In this document: piece after piece, positions 16,687 to 26,300 of the stretch | Layout: the number at the start of each line of letters is the position of its first letter | Numbering within the stretch: position 1 is the first letter of the stretch | From: an uncultured Sulfitobacter sp. | GTDB taxonomy: Bacteria; Pseudomonadota; Alphaproteobacteria; Rhodobacterales; Rhodobacteraceae | Direction: 5' to 3' | Assembly (NCBI GenBank): GCA_947501805.1 | Contig: CANMXJ010000006.1 | Location: 1 to 64,000 of the forward strand | DNA length: 64,000 nucleotides | The notes under the pieces: generated by a model | Databases searched by the model: none | What the model saw: only the letters and a program-made list of their open reading frames with translations | Told to the model about the DNA's origin: nothing | Made by a program: the position numbers and the translations under genes

Positions 16687-18159
16687 CTAAGCAACTTCCT
16701 GAAAAGGGTTTTCGAGAACTCCGACAAGCTGAAATAGAAAGCTCCCCGTGAAGCCAGCTTCAGCGACATCATAATAGTCGTCAATCTGATCCTTGGCGCG
16801 TATCAAACTATCCTGTGACCCGTCGTAAAGGTCCATCACATTGGCTGCATCGGTTGTATCTCTAAGGCCCTTGATCACGGAATAATACGTCCCGATATCC
16901 GCCTTGCCTTCAATGTATTTGGCATCTGCAGGGCTACCGGTGCTGGCTTTTGCCCCATTAATAACGGCCAATATAAACTCTGCGCGTTGCACAGAACCAT
17001 CCCCGAGTTCGGTCGTCCAGTAGGCCAACCCTTCTTCGTCAGGTTCTCGACCAAAAAGGTTATTATAAACTGACGTCACCAAAACGGAGACATCTGCATC
17101 ATTCGGGTAAATCGCTGTTGTTTCAGGCTGGACAAAAAAACTCTGGGCGATTTCATTCAATTGCATGCCCTCACTTAGACGATTGCCCCAGTAATAGAGA
17201 CCTTCAGCATCCGGTGCGCGATCAAAATAGGCGATATACATTTCGATAAGGGTTTCGAGGTCGCCCACTGAATTTTCGACGACTCCACTGAAAAGCTGCA
17301 GGTCGATATCAGAGCCTGTTCTGAAATCGAGAAGTTCGATGTCGACCAAACTGTCTGTACTATCCGAGTGCCAGCGATCAACGACTTCGATCATCCCGTC
17401 TTTGTGCATTAAGACAGTGTGCTGGTCTGCTTTTCCGCGAAATCTTACTGTGTCGATTCCATCCCCGCCAACAAAAAGCTGTTCGGAATACAGTGGGCTG
17501 GAAAAAGACAAATTTTCAGGTGGTAGATCCAGGAAAGTTCCTGCTGATGGAATGATTTTGAAGTCGTAGCTCACTTCATTCAAGTTCTCTAATCCAGCGT
17601 CATCCAACCCAGCGTCACCATCAAACTGAAGTCCAAAAGCCTGAAAGACAACGGGTGAACCATCAAGTGTCCACGTCGCTTGTGCAACGGTGTTGCTATC
17701 TTTCGACCATGTAGAGCCAACAAAACGCGCGGTGGTAGCGGTTATCTCCCCATTTTGTAGCGCGTGTAAATTTAGTTCCGCATGTTCGTCAACTGCTTCG
17801 CGAAAGACAGAAGGCCCTCCGCGCGTATTCTCGTGTACTCCTCCGTATCCAGTCCATATCCCAGCACCATCAACTTCACTTACGCCTTGTGAGGGGAGGA
17901 AGTAAAAAAGGTTTGCATAATTCCCAGTTGCTTTGACACTGAATTCAACAGTCACTTTATCCACACCCTGAGGGGTGAGAGTGAAGTAATCCACCGTGTC
18001 ACGACTGATTGTATTGAAATTGATTGGTGGAAAACCAACCGTATCCGACACAATCTTTGCCTCCGATTGTTGATCAACTGTCTGATTTTCCGGGAAAATC
18101 AACCTTCCAAGGTCTGTCGCATCACGTAGGTTGTTATTCCGTTTTACAATATCTGCCAT
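16687..18159 (-). CDS. DUF4214 domain protein, possibly exported or surface-associated
   Basis: The 490-residue protein has, from about residue 290 on, two tandem segments of DUF4214 type: MYIAYFDRAPDAEGLYYWGNR and, about 60 residues later, VYNNLFGREPDEEGLAYW. Its acidic N-terminal half resembles a beta-sandwich domain (ISRDTVDYFTLTPQG) and the centre reads like calcium-rich surface proteins (SEQLFVGGDGIDTVRFRG). Such proteins in Rhodobacterales are often exported without an N-terminal signal by type I systems, which fits the absence of a signal peptide; no exporter gene is nearby. The gene uses more AT-rich codons than its neighbours and stands alone beside a tRNA, consistent with acquisition. 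The biochemical role is unknown. Confidence 0.75.
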   Translation of the reverse strand: MADIVKRNNNLRDATDLGRLIFPENQTVDQQSEAKIVSDTVGFPPINFNTISRDTVDYFTLTPQGVDKVTVEFSVKATGNYANLFYFLPSQGVSEVDGAGIWTGYGGVHENTRGGPSVFREAVDEHAELNLHALQNGEITATTARFVGSTWSKDSNTVAQATWTLDGSPVVFQAFGLQFDGDAGLDDAGLENLNEVSYDFKIIPSAGTFLDLPPENLSFSSPLYSEQLFVGGDGIDTVRFRGKADQHTVLMHKDGMIEVVDRWHSDSTDSLVDIELLDFRTGSDIDLQLFSGVVENSVGDLETLIEMYIAYFDRAPDAEGLYYWGNRLSEGMQLNEIAQSFFVQPETTAIYPNDADVSVLVTSVYNNLFGREPDEEGLAYWTTELGDGSVQRAEFILAVINGAKASTGSPADAKYIEGKADIGTYYSVIKGLRDTTDAANVMDLYDGSQDSLIRAKDQIDDYYDVAEAGFTGSFLFQLVGVLENPFQEVA

Positions 18160-18666
18160 TTGCCAAACCCTACGTATTCCTTATTTCCAACAGCATTAGA
18201 CCATTCGACATCGTCCATCGAAGTTGCTGTAACTATCATTTTCTGGTCAGACCTGTCGCGGCTTTGAGCCAACCCTATGCGATCTAACAAACATTTATAC
18301 AGTACGAGAAAGCACTTCTACCTTAATCCGTTAAGCTGCTTGTGAATTTCTAAAGTTTCACCTTCCTCCATTTTGAGGTGGTCTTCGTGCATCTCGATGT
18401 AACGAAGTTACGTTCGAAAAGAAGGTCCGAAGAGTCCCATCGCTTTCGAAGGAAAGGCGGCTTAAACGAGCACTGGGAGCGGCACAAAACTGTGACAGGT
18501 TCACTGCTCAGAGAATTATCACCAGTTTCCGGAGGAAGAGCGGCGCGTTATTCGTTTGAACGTTCAATGGGGATTGTTAGAGCGTAGGAAAGGTGGGTTA
18601 GAGAATGGTCCAAGATATTATCAGAAAGTGTAAATCATTGGAAACACATCATTTTGCTCTGATGTT
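18160..18666. other. AT-richer gap between the DUF4214 gene and tRNA-Leu
   Basis: This stretch of about 500 bases holds the upstream region of the DUF4214 gene. Short open frames, such as 70 codons at 18378-18587, carry no recognisable motif. I saw no repeat of the tRNA 3' end and no integrase remnant. Confidence 0.4.
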
Positions 18667-18752
18667 TGGTGCCCAGGAGAGGACTCGAACCTCCACACCG
18701 TTGCCAGTACTAGCACCTGAAGCTAGCGCGTCTACCATTCCGCCACCTGGGC
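18667..18752 (-). tRNA. tRNA-Leu (anticodon CAG)
   Basis: Read on the minus strand, the 86-nt sequence folds as a class II tRNA. The acceptor stem GCCCAGG pairs with CCTGGGC; the discriminator A and an encoded CCA end the molecule (18667-18669 on the complement). The anticodon arm is CTAGC-TTCAGGT-GCTAG with anticodon CAG, followed by a long variable arm and a T arm containing GGTTCGAGTCC. It decodes the leucine codon CUG. The 3' end faces the low-GC DUF4214 patch. Confidence 0.97.
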
Positions 18753-18924
18753 AGGTCACGTGAGGTCGTCTCCTAAGCGGAGGAAACGTCGCTGTCAATT
18801 GCAATCTGGTGGAAATCGGAACTTCTGGTGATGTTCTGATCGCAGCTTTCCAATTGCGACTTGTTCGATCTTGGGCGGGCAGGTACATGACAAGGGGAAT
18901 ATGGACGCAAGCGGGAGTTTCAAC

Positions 18925-19911
18925 ATGGCGAAGCTGGTCACAATTTACGGCGGTTCCGGGTTTGTCGGACGCTATATTGCACGGCGGATGGCCAAGGCCG
19001 GATGGCGTGTACGTGTTGCGGTGCGGCGTCCGAACGAGGCTATGTTTGTGCGACCTTACGGTGTTGTGGGTCAGGTCGAGCCGGTGCTGTGTAACGTTCG
19101 CGATGATACCTCGGTCCGGGCGGCCATGATGGGCGCTGATGCGGTTGTGAATTGTGTGGGTATTCTGGCGCAAAGCGGTAAGAACAGTTTTGACGCGGTG
19201 CAGGCTGAAGGTGCCGAGCGGGTCGCGCGACTGGCGGCCGAGACCGGTGTTGCACGTCTGGTTCATATCTCTGCCATTGGTGCGGACGCTGACTCTGCGA
19301 GTGAATATGCCGCAAGCAAGGGTGAAGGCGAGGCGGCTGTGTTGAAGCATATGCCCGACGCGATGATACTGCGCCCTTCCATTGTTTTTGGACCCGAGGA
19401 CGAGTTTTTCAACCGCTTTGCCAGCATGGCGCGCACCAGCCCTGTGTTGCCGGTGGTTGGTGGGGACACGATGTTCCAACCTGTTTATGTGGATGATGTG
19501 GCGCAGGCGGCTGTTATGGGCGTGACGGGCGCTGCTGCTGGTGGAGTTTACGAACTTGGTGGGCCGGAGGCGGACAGTTTTCGTGGGTTGATGCAGCGTA
19601 TGCTGGAAGTGGTGCACCGTCGCCGTTTGATCCTGAACCTACCGATGTGGATTGCGCGTATCATGGCGTTCGGCTTTGACATGCTGCAGGCGGTGACGTT
19701 CGGGTTGATCAAAAACGGGATGATCACCCGCGATCAGGTCAAAAATCTCGCGAAGGACAATGTTGTTTCAGAAGATGCCAAGGGTTTTTCCGATCTTGGT
19801 ATTTCGCCAGTTTCCATGGCGTCTGTTCTGCCCGAGTATTTGTGGCGCTTTCGTCCATCCGGCCAGTTTGATGCAATCAAAAGCTCGGCGCAGAATCTAC
19901 GCAACAGCTGA
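18925..19911 (+). CDS. Complex I NDUFA9-like SDR-family protein
   Basis: The 328-residue atypical extended SDR begins [17 protein letters not shown], the nucleotide-binding GGSGFVG typical of the NDUFA9-like family of alphaproteobacteria. In mitochondria NDUFA9 is an NADPH-binding accessory subunit of respiratory complex I; in bacteria the role is not settled, and quinone- or lipid-related functions are possible. The classical Tyr-x3-Lys is replaced by YAASKGEGE. The ATG at 18925 has GGGAG upstream; an in-frame ATG at 18901 is the alternative. The stop overlaps uppP by one base. Confidence 0.82.
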   Translation: MAKLVTIYGGSGFVGRYIARRMAKAGWRVRVAVRRPNEAMFVRPYGVVGQVEPVLCNVRDDTSVRAAMMGADAVVNCVGILAQSGKNSFDAVQAEGAERVARLAAETGVARLVHISAIGADADSASEYAASKGEGEAAVLKHMPDAMILRPSIVFGPEDEFFNRFASMARTSPVLPVVGGDTMFQPVYVDDVAQAAVMGVTGAAAGGVYELGGPEADSFRGLMQRMLEVVHRRRLILNLPMWIARIMAFGFDMLQAVTFGLIKNGMITRDQVKNLAKDNVVSEDAKGFSDLGISPVSMASVLPEYLWRFRPSGQFDAIKSSAQNLRNS

Positions 19912-20717
19912 TGGATAACTCAACAACGTTGGTTGCCGTTTTTCTGGGTCTCCTCGAAGGACTAACGGAGTTTATCCCTGTGTCCTCTACAGGGCACGTC
20001 CTTTTGGCGGGTCATTTCCTGGGCTTTGAAAGCGCTGGCAAGGCGTTTGAGGTGGTGATTCAGCTGGGTGCTGTGCTGGCGATTTTGACGATCTATGCGT
20101 CGCGGCTTTGGAATGTTTTTGCCGCGGCTCCGCATGATCCGCAGGCGCGGCGCTTTATCTTGTCTATCTTGATCGCGTTCCTGCCGGCAGCGTTCATTGG
20201 AGTTCTGGCGCATGGTTTCATCAAGACCGTTTTGTTTGAAACACCGGTTCTGATTGCTGTCATGTTGATCATTGGCGGTGTTATCCTGCTGGTGGTCGAG
20301 CGGTTTGCCCCCGAAGCCAAACATGACGATGCGATGACGTTTCCTTTGGTGATGGCGTTGAAAATCGGCTTTATTCAATGTCTTGCAATGATCCCCGGCA
20401 CGTCCCGATCAGGTTCTACGATAGTTGGTGCATTGTTATTGGGGGCAAGCAAACGAGCAGCAGCCGAATTTTCGTTCTTTTTGTCGATGCCCACCATGGC
20501 GGGGGCGTTTGTTTATGATCTTTATAAAAATCGCGATGTACTGAATGCATCTGATTTGAACGTAATTGCAATAGGATTTGTCTGTGCGTTTGTCGCGGCA
20601 GTTTTTGTGGTCAAGGGGCTGCTCGGTTACGTGAGCAAGCATGGATATGCTTTGTTCGGATGGTGGCGAATCATAGTTGGCGGCGTTGCTTTGGCCGCAC
20701 TATCTGCGGGATTTTAA
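19911..20717 (+). CDS. uppP: Undecaprenyl-diphosphate phosphatase UppP (BacA)
   Basis: The 268-residue integral membrane protein has both active-site segments of the family: [19 protein letters not shown] near the N-terminus and the P-loop-like [17 protein letters not shown] in the middle. It dephosphorylates undecaprenyl diphosphate to recycle the lipid carrier for peptidoglycan and polysaccharide synthesis; loss or overexpression in other species alters bacitracin sensitivity. Length and motifs are typical. The start overlaps the preceding stop by one base. Confidence 0.95.
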   Translation: MDNSTTLVAVFLGLLEGLTEFIPVSSTGHVLLAGHFLGFESAGKAFEVVIQLGAVLAILTIYASRLWNVFAAAPHDPQARRFILSILIAFLPAAFIGVLAHGFIKTVLFETPVLIAVMLIIGGVILLVVERFAPEAKHDDAMTFPLVMALKIGFIQCLAMIPGTSRSGSTIVGALLLGASKRAAAEFSFFLSMPTMAGAFVYDLYKNRDVLNASDLNVIAIGFVCAFVAAVFVVKGLLGYVSKHGYALFGWWRIIVGGVALAALSAGF

Positions 20718-20723
20718 ACATAA

Positions 20724-20738
20724 GGTCCGATACGGACC
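20724..20738 (+). terminator. Short hairpin after uppP
   Basis: GGTCCG (20724-20729) and CGGACC (20733-20738) form a 6-bp stem with a 3-base loop, 7 bp after the uppP stop. The following sequence has only scattered T residues, so it is a weak terminator at best. Confidence 0.35.
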
Positions 20739-20883
20739 CACTTTCACATACTGTCGACAATATTTTCCATCAAAAAGTTACATTTCTGATATATAGGTCA
20801 GTACTGCTGACTTTTATCTTCTCGTTTGCTGGTATACTGATTTGCTTCTGGCAGTAGAGCAGTAGAAGCGCAGAGGATGAACC

Positions 20884-22317
20884 ATGGCGAAGCAACCGAT
20901 GCTTAAGTTTGTGAAGGTCGAACGGGATATGCCGGAAAAAAGGCCCCCTGATCTACGCCGTACGGATTTCAAAGAGATTTATGCCGAGTACGCGGACGCC
21001 AAGGCCAAAGAGCAATCCAGCCGTTGTTCCCAATGTGGCGTGCCTTATTGCCAGAGCCATTGCCCGCTGCACAATAACATCCCTGACTGGCTGCGCTTGA
21101 CCGCTGAAGGGCGCTTGCAGGAGGCGTATGAAATCAGCCAGATGACCAACACTTTCCCGGAGATTTGCGGACGCATCTGTCCGCAGGACCGGCTTTGTGA
21201 GGGGAATTGCGTGATCGAATCCTCGGGTCACGGCACGGTGACAATCGGGGCAGTGGAAAAATATATTACCGATACCGCGTGGGATAACGGCTGGGTGCAG
21301 CCGATCAAACCCAGTGTAGAACGGACTGAAAGTGTTGGCATCATTGGCGCCGGTCCCGGTGGGCTGGCGGCGGCGGATGTGCTGCGCCGTCAAGGTGTGC
21401 AGGTGACAATCTATGACAGCTATGACCGCGCTGGTGGATTGCTGACCTACGGTATTCCCGGCTTCAAGCTTGAGAAAGACATCGTGATGCGGCGGAACCA
21501 GCAGCTTGAACAGGGCGGGGTCGAGTTCAGGCTGAATTGCACTGTCGGCAAGGACATTAGTTTTGCCGATATTCGCGCCAAACATGATGCAGTGATCATT
21601 GCTACAGGCGTCTATAAATCAAGGGAAATTCAGGCACCTGGCATCGGTGTGCCCGGACTTGAAAAGGCGCTGGATTTTCTGACCGCGAGCAACCGTAAAA
21701 GCTTTGGGGATGCGGTAGAGGAATTTGATTCAGGCCGTCTGGATGCCAAGGGAAAACGTGTTGTTGTGATCGGCGGCGGCGATACTGCGATGGATTGCGT
21801 GCGCACCTCAATCCGGCAGGGCGCGGAAAGCGTGAAATGCCTTTACCGCCGCGACCGCGCCAATATGCCGGGCAGCCAGCGCGAGGTGGCCAATGCCGAA
21901 GAAGAGGGCGTGCAGTTTGAATGGCTGACCGCGCCCAAGGGGTTTGTCGGTGATCCGGTCACGGGCGTCATGGTGCAAAAGATGCGGTTGGGTGCGCCGG
22001 ATGCCACGGGCCGTCAGGCACCGGAAGTCATTGAAGGTGCCGATTATGTCGAGGACGCCGATCTGGTGATCATGGCGCTGGGCTTTGAACCCGAAGACCT
22101 GCCAACGCTTTGGGATGAGCCGGAATTGCCGGTAACCCGCTGGGGCACGATCAAGACGGAATATGTGACCGGTGCCACCGATTTGGACGGTGTCTATGCT
22201 GTGGGTGATATTGTGCGCGGGGCGTCATTGGTTGTTTGGGCAATCAAAGATGGCCGTGATTGCGCAGAGGCGATCCTGGAAAAATTTGCCGGTAAGACGG
22301 CGATTGCAGCAGAGTAA
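20884..22317 (+). CDS. gltD: Glutamate synthase small subunit GltD
   Basis: The 477-residue NADPH-dependent subunit passes electrons to GltB. The N-terminal region has the cysteine clusters CSQCGVPYCQSHCPLHNN and CGRICPQDRLCEGNC that hold [4Fe-4S] centres. The FAD site is IGAGPGGLAAADVLRRQG and the NADPH site is VVIGGGDTAMDCVRTS. With GltB it makes two glutamates from glutamine and 2-oxoglutarate. It comes before gltB here, and two small GFA genes lie between them. Confidence 0.95.
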   Translation: MAKQPMLKFVKVERDMPEKRPPDLRRTDFKEIYAEYADAKAKEQSSRCSQCGVPYCQSHCPLHNNIPDWLRLTAEGRLQEAYEISQMTNTFPEICGRICPQDRLCEGNCVIESSGHGTVTIGAVEKYITDTAWDNGWVQPIKPSVERTESVGIIGAGPGGLAAADVLRRQGVQVTIYDSYDRAGGLLTYGIPGFKLEKDIVMRRNQQLEQGGVEFRLNCTVGKDISFADIRAKHDAVIIATGVYKSREIQAPGIGVPGLEKALDFLTASNRKSFGDAVEEFDSGRLDAKGKRVVVIGGGDTAMDCVRTSIRQGAESVKCLYRRDRANMPGSQREVANAEEEGVQFEWLTAPKGFVGDPVTGVMVQKMRLGAPDATGRQAPEVIEGADYVEDADLVIMALGFEPEDLPTLWDEPELPVTRWGTIKTEYVTGATDLDGVYAVGDIVRGASLVVWAIKDGRDCAEAILEKFAGKTAIAAE

Positions 22318-22451
22318 GTTAGCAAAACGTAAATTGTCACACAGCGTGCACTGGACGTGCACCAGATAGGCATCTGCAAGGATGGCGCAAATGAGTGACT
22401 AAAATGTAATTGGGTCAGGGTCGCTGGCTTGTATGACAAGAAGGGTTAAGA

Positions 22452-22898
22452 ATGAGTGAAGCCAAAACAAAGACGGGAGGGTGCCTGTGCGGTGCTGTTC
22501 GCTTTGAATTGGCGGACGCCCCGACAGAATATGGCGCGTGTCATTGCACCATGTGCCGCAAATTCAGTGGTGGTATTGAGATGTCTGTTCAGGTGCCAGC
22601 CGGTGGTTTGGCATGGACACAGGACGCCGCGCTTAGAACCTTTGCGTCGTCCGAATGGGCGGAGCGCGGATTTTGTGGCACATGTGGGTCCAGTCTGTTC
22701 TGGCGTATGACCGCGCCAGGGCCGATGCAGGGGATGATGAGCCTGAGCGCGGGTGCCTTGGACAGCTTGGATGGGCTGGCCTTTACCACCGAAGTCTACA
22801 TCGAGCAGAAACCGGAAACCCATGCCTTTGCCGGCGACCGGAGGCGAATGACCGAAGCAGAACTGCTGGCAAGTATGGGGATTGATCCAAATGCTTGA
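22452..22898 (+). CDS. GFA/CENP-V family zinc protein (first copy)
   Basis: The 148-residue protein has the family's zinc ligands: Cys11 and Cys13 in GGCLCGAVRF, Cys30/Cys32/Cys35 in CHCTMCRKFSG, and a late CGTCGSSLFW. The family is named after a glutathione-dependent formaldehyde-activating enzyme, but most members have no proven reaction. It lies 134 bp after gltD, and its stop overlaps the start of a second copy. Glutathione-adduct or small-molecule binding is possible; a link with glutamate synthesis is suggested only by position. Confidence 0.85.
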   Translation: MSEAKTKTGGCLCGAVRFELADAPTEYGACHCTMCRKFSGGIEMSVQVPAGGLAWTQDAALRTFASSEWAERGFCGTCGSSLFWRMTAPGPMQGMMSLSAGALDSLDGLAFTTEVYIEQKPETHAFAGDRRRMTEAELLASMGIDPNA

Positions 22899-23307
22899 GT
22901 TGAACGGTCGGTGCCTGTGCGGTGAGGTGACGGTTACCGCGTCCTCCCCCAAACCCATTTTGCGGGCCTGCCATTGTGACATGTGCAGGCAGCATACATC
23001 GGGGCCGTTCTTTTCCATTTCGGCGGACCATGAGAGCATCAAGGTTTCGGGTCCGGCCAAAACCTATCGGTCGTCTGAATGGGCGGAGCGGGGGTTTTGC
23101 AGCACCTGCGGTTCGACGCTTTGGTATGGGACTGTGCATGACGGCGTTCGCAACCTGTCTGCCGGATTGTTCAAGGATGCCGGTGGCGCACCGCTCAAAC
23201 TGGAATTTTTCGTGGATCAATGTCCGCAAGGCTATGCCCTTGCCGGAGACCACAAGAAGCTGACAACAAAAGACACAATCGCGCTGTTTGCGCCGAAAGA
23301 GGAGTAA
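22891..23307 (+). CDS. GFA/CENP-V family zinc protein (second copy)
   Basis: The 138-residue paralogue of the preceding gene keeps the same cysteines (GRCLCGEVTV, CHCDMCRQHTSG, CSTCGSTLWYG). The two share the segment SSEWAERGFC, pointing to a tandem duplication. The frame starts at a TTG at 22882, but the ATG at 22891 is preferred; it overlaps the first copy by 8 bases. gltB begins 5 bp after its stop, so it is cotranscribed with gltB. Confidence 0.85.
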   Translation: MLELNGRCLCGEVTVTASSPKPILRACHCDMCRQHTSGPFFSISADHESIKVSGPAKTYRSSEWAERGFCSTCGSTLWYGTVHDGVRNLSAGLFKDAGGAPLKLEFFVDQCPQGYALAGDHKKLTTKDTIALFAPKEE

Positions 23308-23312
23308 GCCCA

Positions 23313-26300
23313 ATGACCAAATATGATGATGCATGGGTAGCACGCGAAGAAGCCAAACGGGCGATGATGGCTGAACAGGGTCTGTATTCACCTGAGGAAG
23401 AGCATTCTTCTTGTGGTGTGGGTCTGGTTGTTAACGTGGACGGATCACGCAGCCGCGCGGTTGTGGAAAACGGCATCAAGGCGCTCAAGGCGATCTGGCA
23501 TCGCGGTGCTGTGGATGCGGACGGCAAGACCGGCGATGGTGCGGGCATTCATGTCCAAATTCCGGTGCCGTTCTTTTATGATCAGGTGCGCCGTACCGGC
23601 CATACCCCGCGTGAAAATGAACTGATCGCTGTTGGTCAGGTATTTTTACCCCGCACCAACTTTGGCGCGCAGGAGACATGCCGCACAATTGTAGAAACCG
23701 AAGTGCTGCGCATGGGGTATTACATCTATGGCTGGCGTCACGTGCCGGTAATGGTGGAATGTCTTGGCGAGAAAGCAAATGCAACGCGCCCCGAGATTGA
23801 GCAAATCTTGATCTCCAATTCCAAAGGCGTGGACGAGGATACATTCGAGCGCGAGTTGTATGTAATCCGCCGCCGGATCGAGAAGGCGGCCATCGCAGCG
23901 CAGGTGCCGACGCTTTATATCGCGTCGATGTCCTGCCGGTCGATCATCTACAAAGGCATGATGCTGGCCGAGCAGGTGGCGGAGTTTTATCCAGACCTGA
24001 TGGATGAGCGGTTTGAGAGTGCATTCGCGATTTATCACCAGCGCTATTCCACCAATACCTTCCCGCAGTGGTGGCTGGCGCAGCCGTTCCGCATGTTGGC
24101 GCACAACGGCGAAATCAACACACTTAAGGGAAACATGAACTGGATGAAGAGCCACGAAATCCGCATGGCCTCCGGTGAATTTGGCGATATGGCTGAAGAT
24201 ATTAAACCGATTGTGGCGGCAGGATCGTCGGACTCCGCCGCGTTAGACTCTGTTTTTGAGGTGCTTGTTCGGGCGGGGCGTTCGGCACCGATGGCCAAGA
24301 CAATGCTCGTGCCGGAAAGCTGGTCGAAGCAGACGGTCGAATTACCGCAGGCTTGGCAGGACATGTATTCCTACTGCAATTCCGTGATGGAACCGTGGGA
24401 TGGCCCTGCTGCGCTGGCGATGACGGACGGGCGCTGGGTCTGTGCCGGTTTGGACCGCAGTGGGCTGCGCCCGATGCGGTATGTTGTTACCGCTGATGGC
24501 ATGCTGATCGCGGGATCAGAGACCGGTATGGTGCCTCTGGATGAGGTCAATATCGTATCTAAAGGGGCGCTTGGACCCGGTCAGATGATTGCTGTCGATA
24601 TGAAGAAGGGCAAGTTGTTCAACGACACCAAGATCAAGGACAAGCTGGCGGCAGCGCTACCGTTTGGGGAGTGGGTTGGCAAAATTGTCGAGCTTGATAT
24701 CCCGCTGGCAAAGGTCACCGAAAAGCCCATGTTCGAGGGGAACGAATTACGCCGTCGTCAGGTTGCAGCGGGATATTCGATTGAGGATTTGGAGCAGATT
24801 CTTGCGCCGATGGCCGAAGACGGCAAGGAAACGCTGGCTTCTATGGGAGATGATACGCCCTCTGCTGTTTTGTCCAAAAAGTACCGTCCATTGAGTCACT
24901 TCTTTAGACAGAATTTTTCGCAGGTCACAAATCCACCGATTGATAGTTTGCGGGAATTCAGGGTGATGAGCCTGAAGACTCGGTTTGGAAACCTGAAAAA
25001 CGTGTTGGATGAGGATTCTTCACAAACCGAGATTTTGGTGCTGGATTCTCCTTTTGTTGGAAATGCGCAGTTCGAAGAACTGTTCAAGCATTTTAACGCG
25101 GATATGGTCACAATTGACTGCACGTTTGAAGCGGGTGATGCGAACCTAAGTGCCGGTTTGGCCCGTATTAGAGCCGAAGCAGAGGACGCAGTACGTTCTG
25201 GCGCGGGTCATATCATTCTGACAGATCAGATGAGTGATGCGGATAAGGTCGCGATGCCGATGATCCTCGCGACCTCAGCCGTTCATAGTCATTTGACGCG
25301 CAAGGGGTTGCGGACGTTTACGTCATTGAACGTACGGTCGGCTGAATGTGTCGATCCGCATTATTTTGCAGTTCTTATTGGCTGCGGTGCGACCGTCGTG
25401 AATGCCTATCTTGCAGAAGACTCACTGGCTGACCGGATTGAGCGCGGCTTGCTTGATGTGTCTCTAACCGAGGCTGTCGGGCGCTATCGCGAGGCAATTG
25501 ATCAAGGTCTGCTCAAGATCATGGCGAAGATGGGGATTTCGGTTGTGTCCTCTTATCGCGGTGGTCTGAACTTTGAGGCTGTAGGCCTGTCGCGTGCTAT
25601 GTGTGCGGAGTTTTTCCCGGGTATGACCAGCCGGATTTCCGGCATCGGTGTGACGGGTATCCAGCGCAAGGCGGAGGCCATTCACGCGAAGGGCTGGCAG
25701 GGTGACGGCACTGTTCTGCCGATTGGTGGTTTCTATAAGGCACGCCAGTCGGGCGAGACCCACGCGTGGGAAGCGTCCAGCATGCATTTGCTGCAAATGG
25801 CCTGTAACAGAGCCTCTTATCAAATGTGGCAGCAGTATTCGGCCAAGATGAAAAGTAACCCGCCGATCCATCTGCGTGACCTGCTGGATATCAAGCCGCT
25901 TGGGACGCCTGTTGGGCTGGAAGAGGTGGAAAGCATCACCTCTATCCGTAAGCGGTTTGTGACGCCGGGCATGTCGCTGGGCGCGCTTTCGCCAGAGGCA
26001 CACAAGACCCTCAATGTGGCGATGAACCGGATTGGTGCAAAGTCGGATTCCGGTGAAGGCGGCGAAGATCCTGCGCATTTCCATCCGGAGCCAAACGGGG
26101 ATAACCCGTCTGCTAAGATCAAGCAGGTGGCATCGGGGCGCTTTGGCGTTACGGCGGAATATCTGAACCAGTGTGAAGAGCTGGAGATCAAGGTCGCGCA
26201 GGGTGCGAAGCCCGGTGAAGGCGGGCAATTGCCGGGGATGAAGGTCACGGACCTCATCGCGCGGTTGCGGCATTCGACCAAGGGTGTGACGCTGATTTCA

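Noticed and set aside
18649..19617. Long minus-strand open frame of 322 codons over the tRNA and the NDUFA9-like gene
   Set aside because: It is antisense to a strong gene and covers a tRNA; the translation is His/Arg/Thr-rich with no domain, as expected for a shadow frame in GC-rich DNA.
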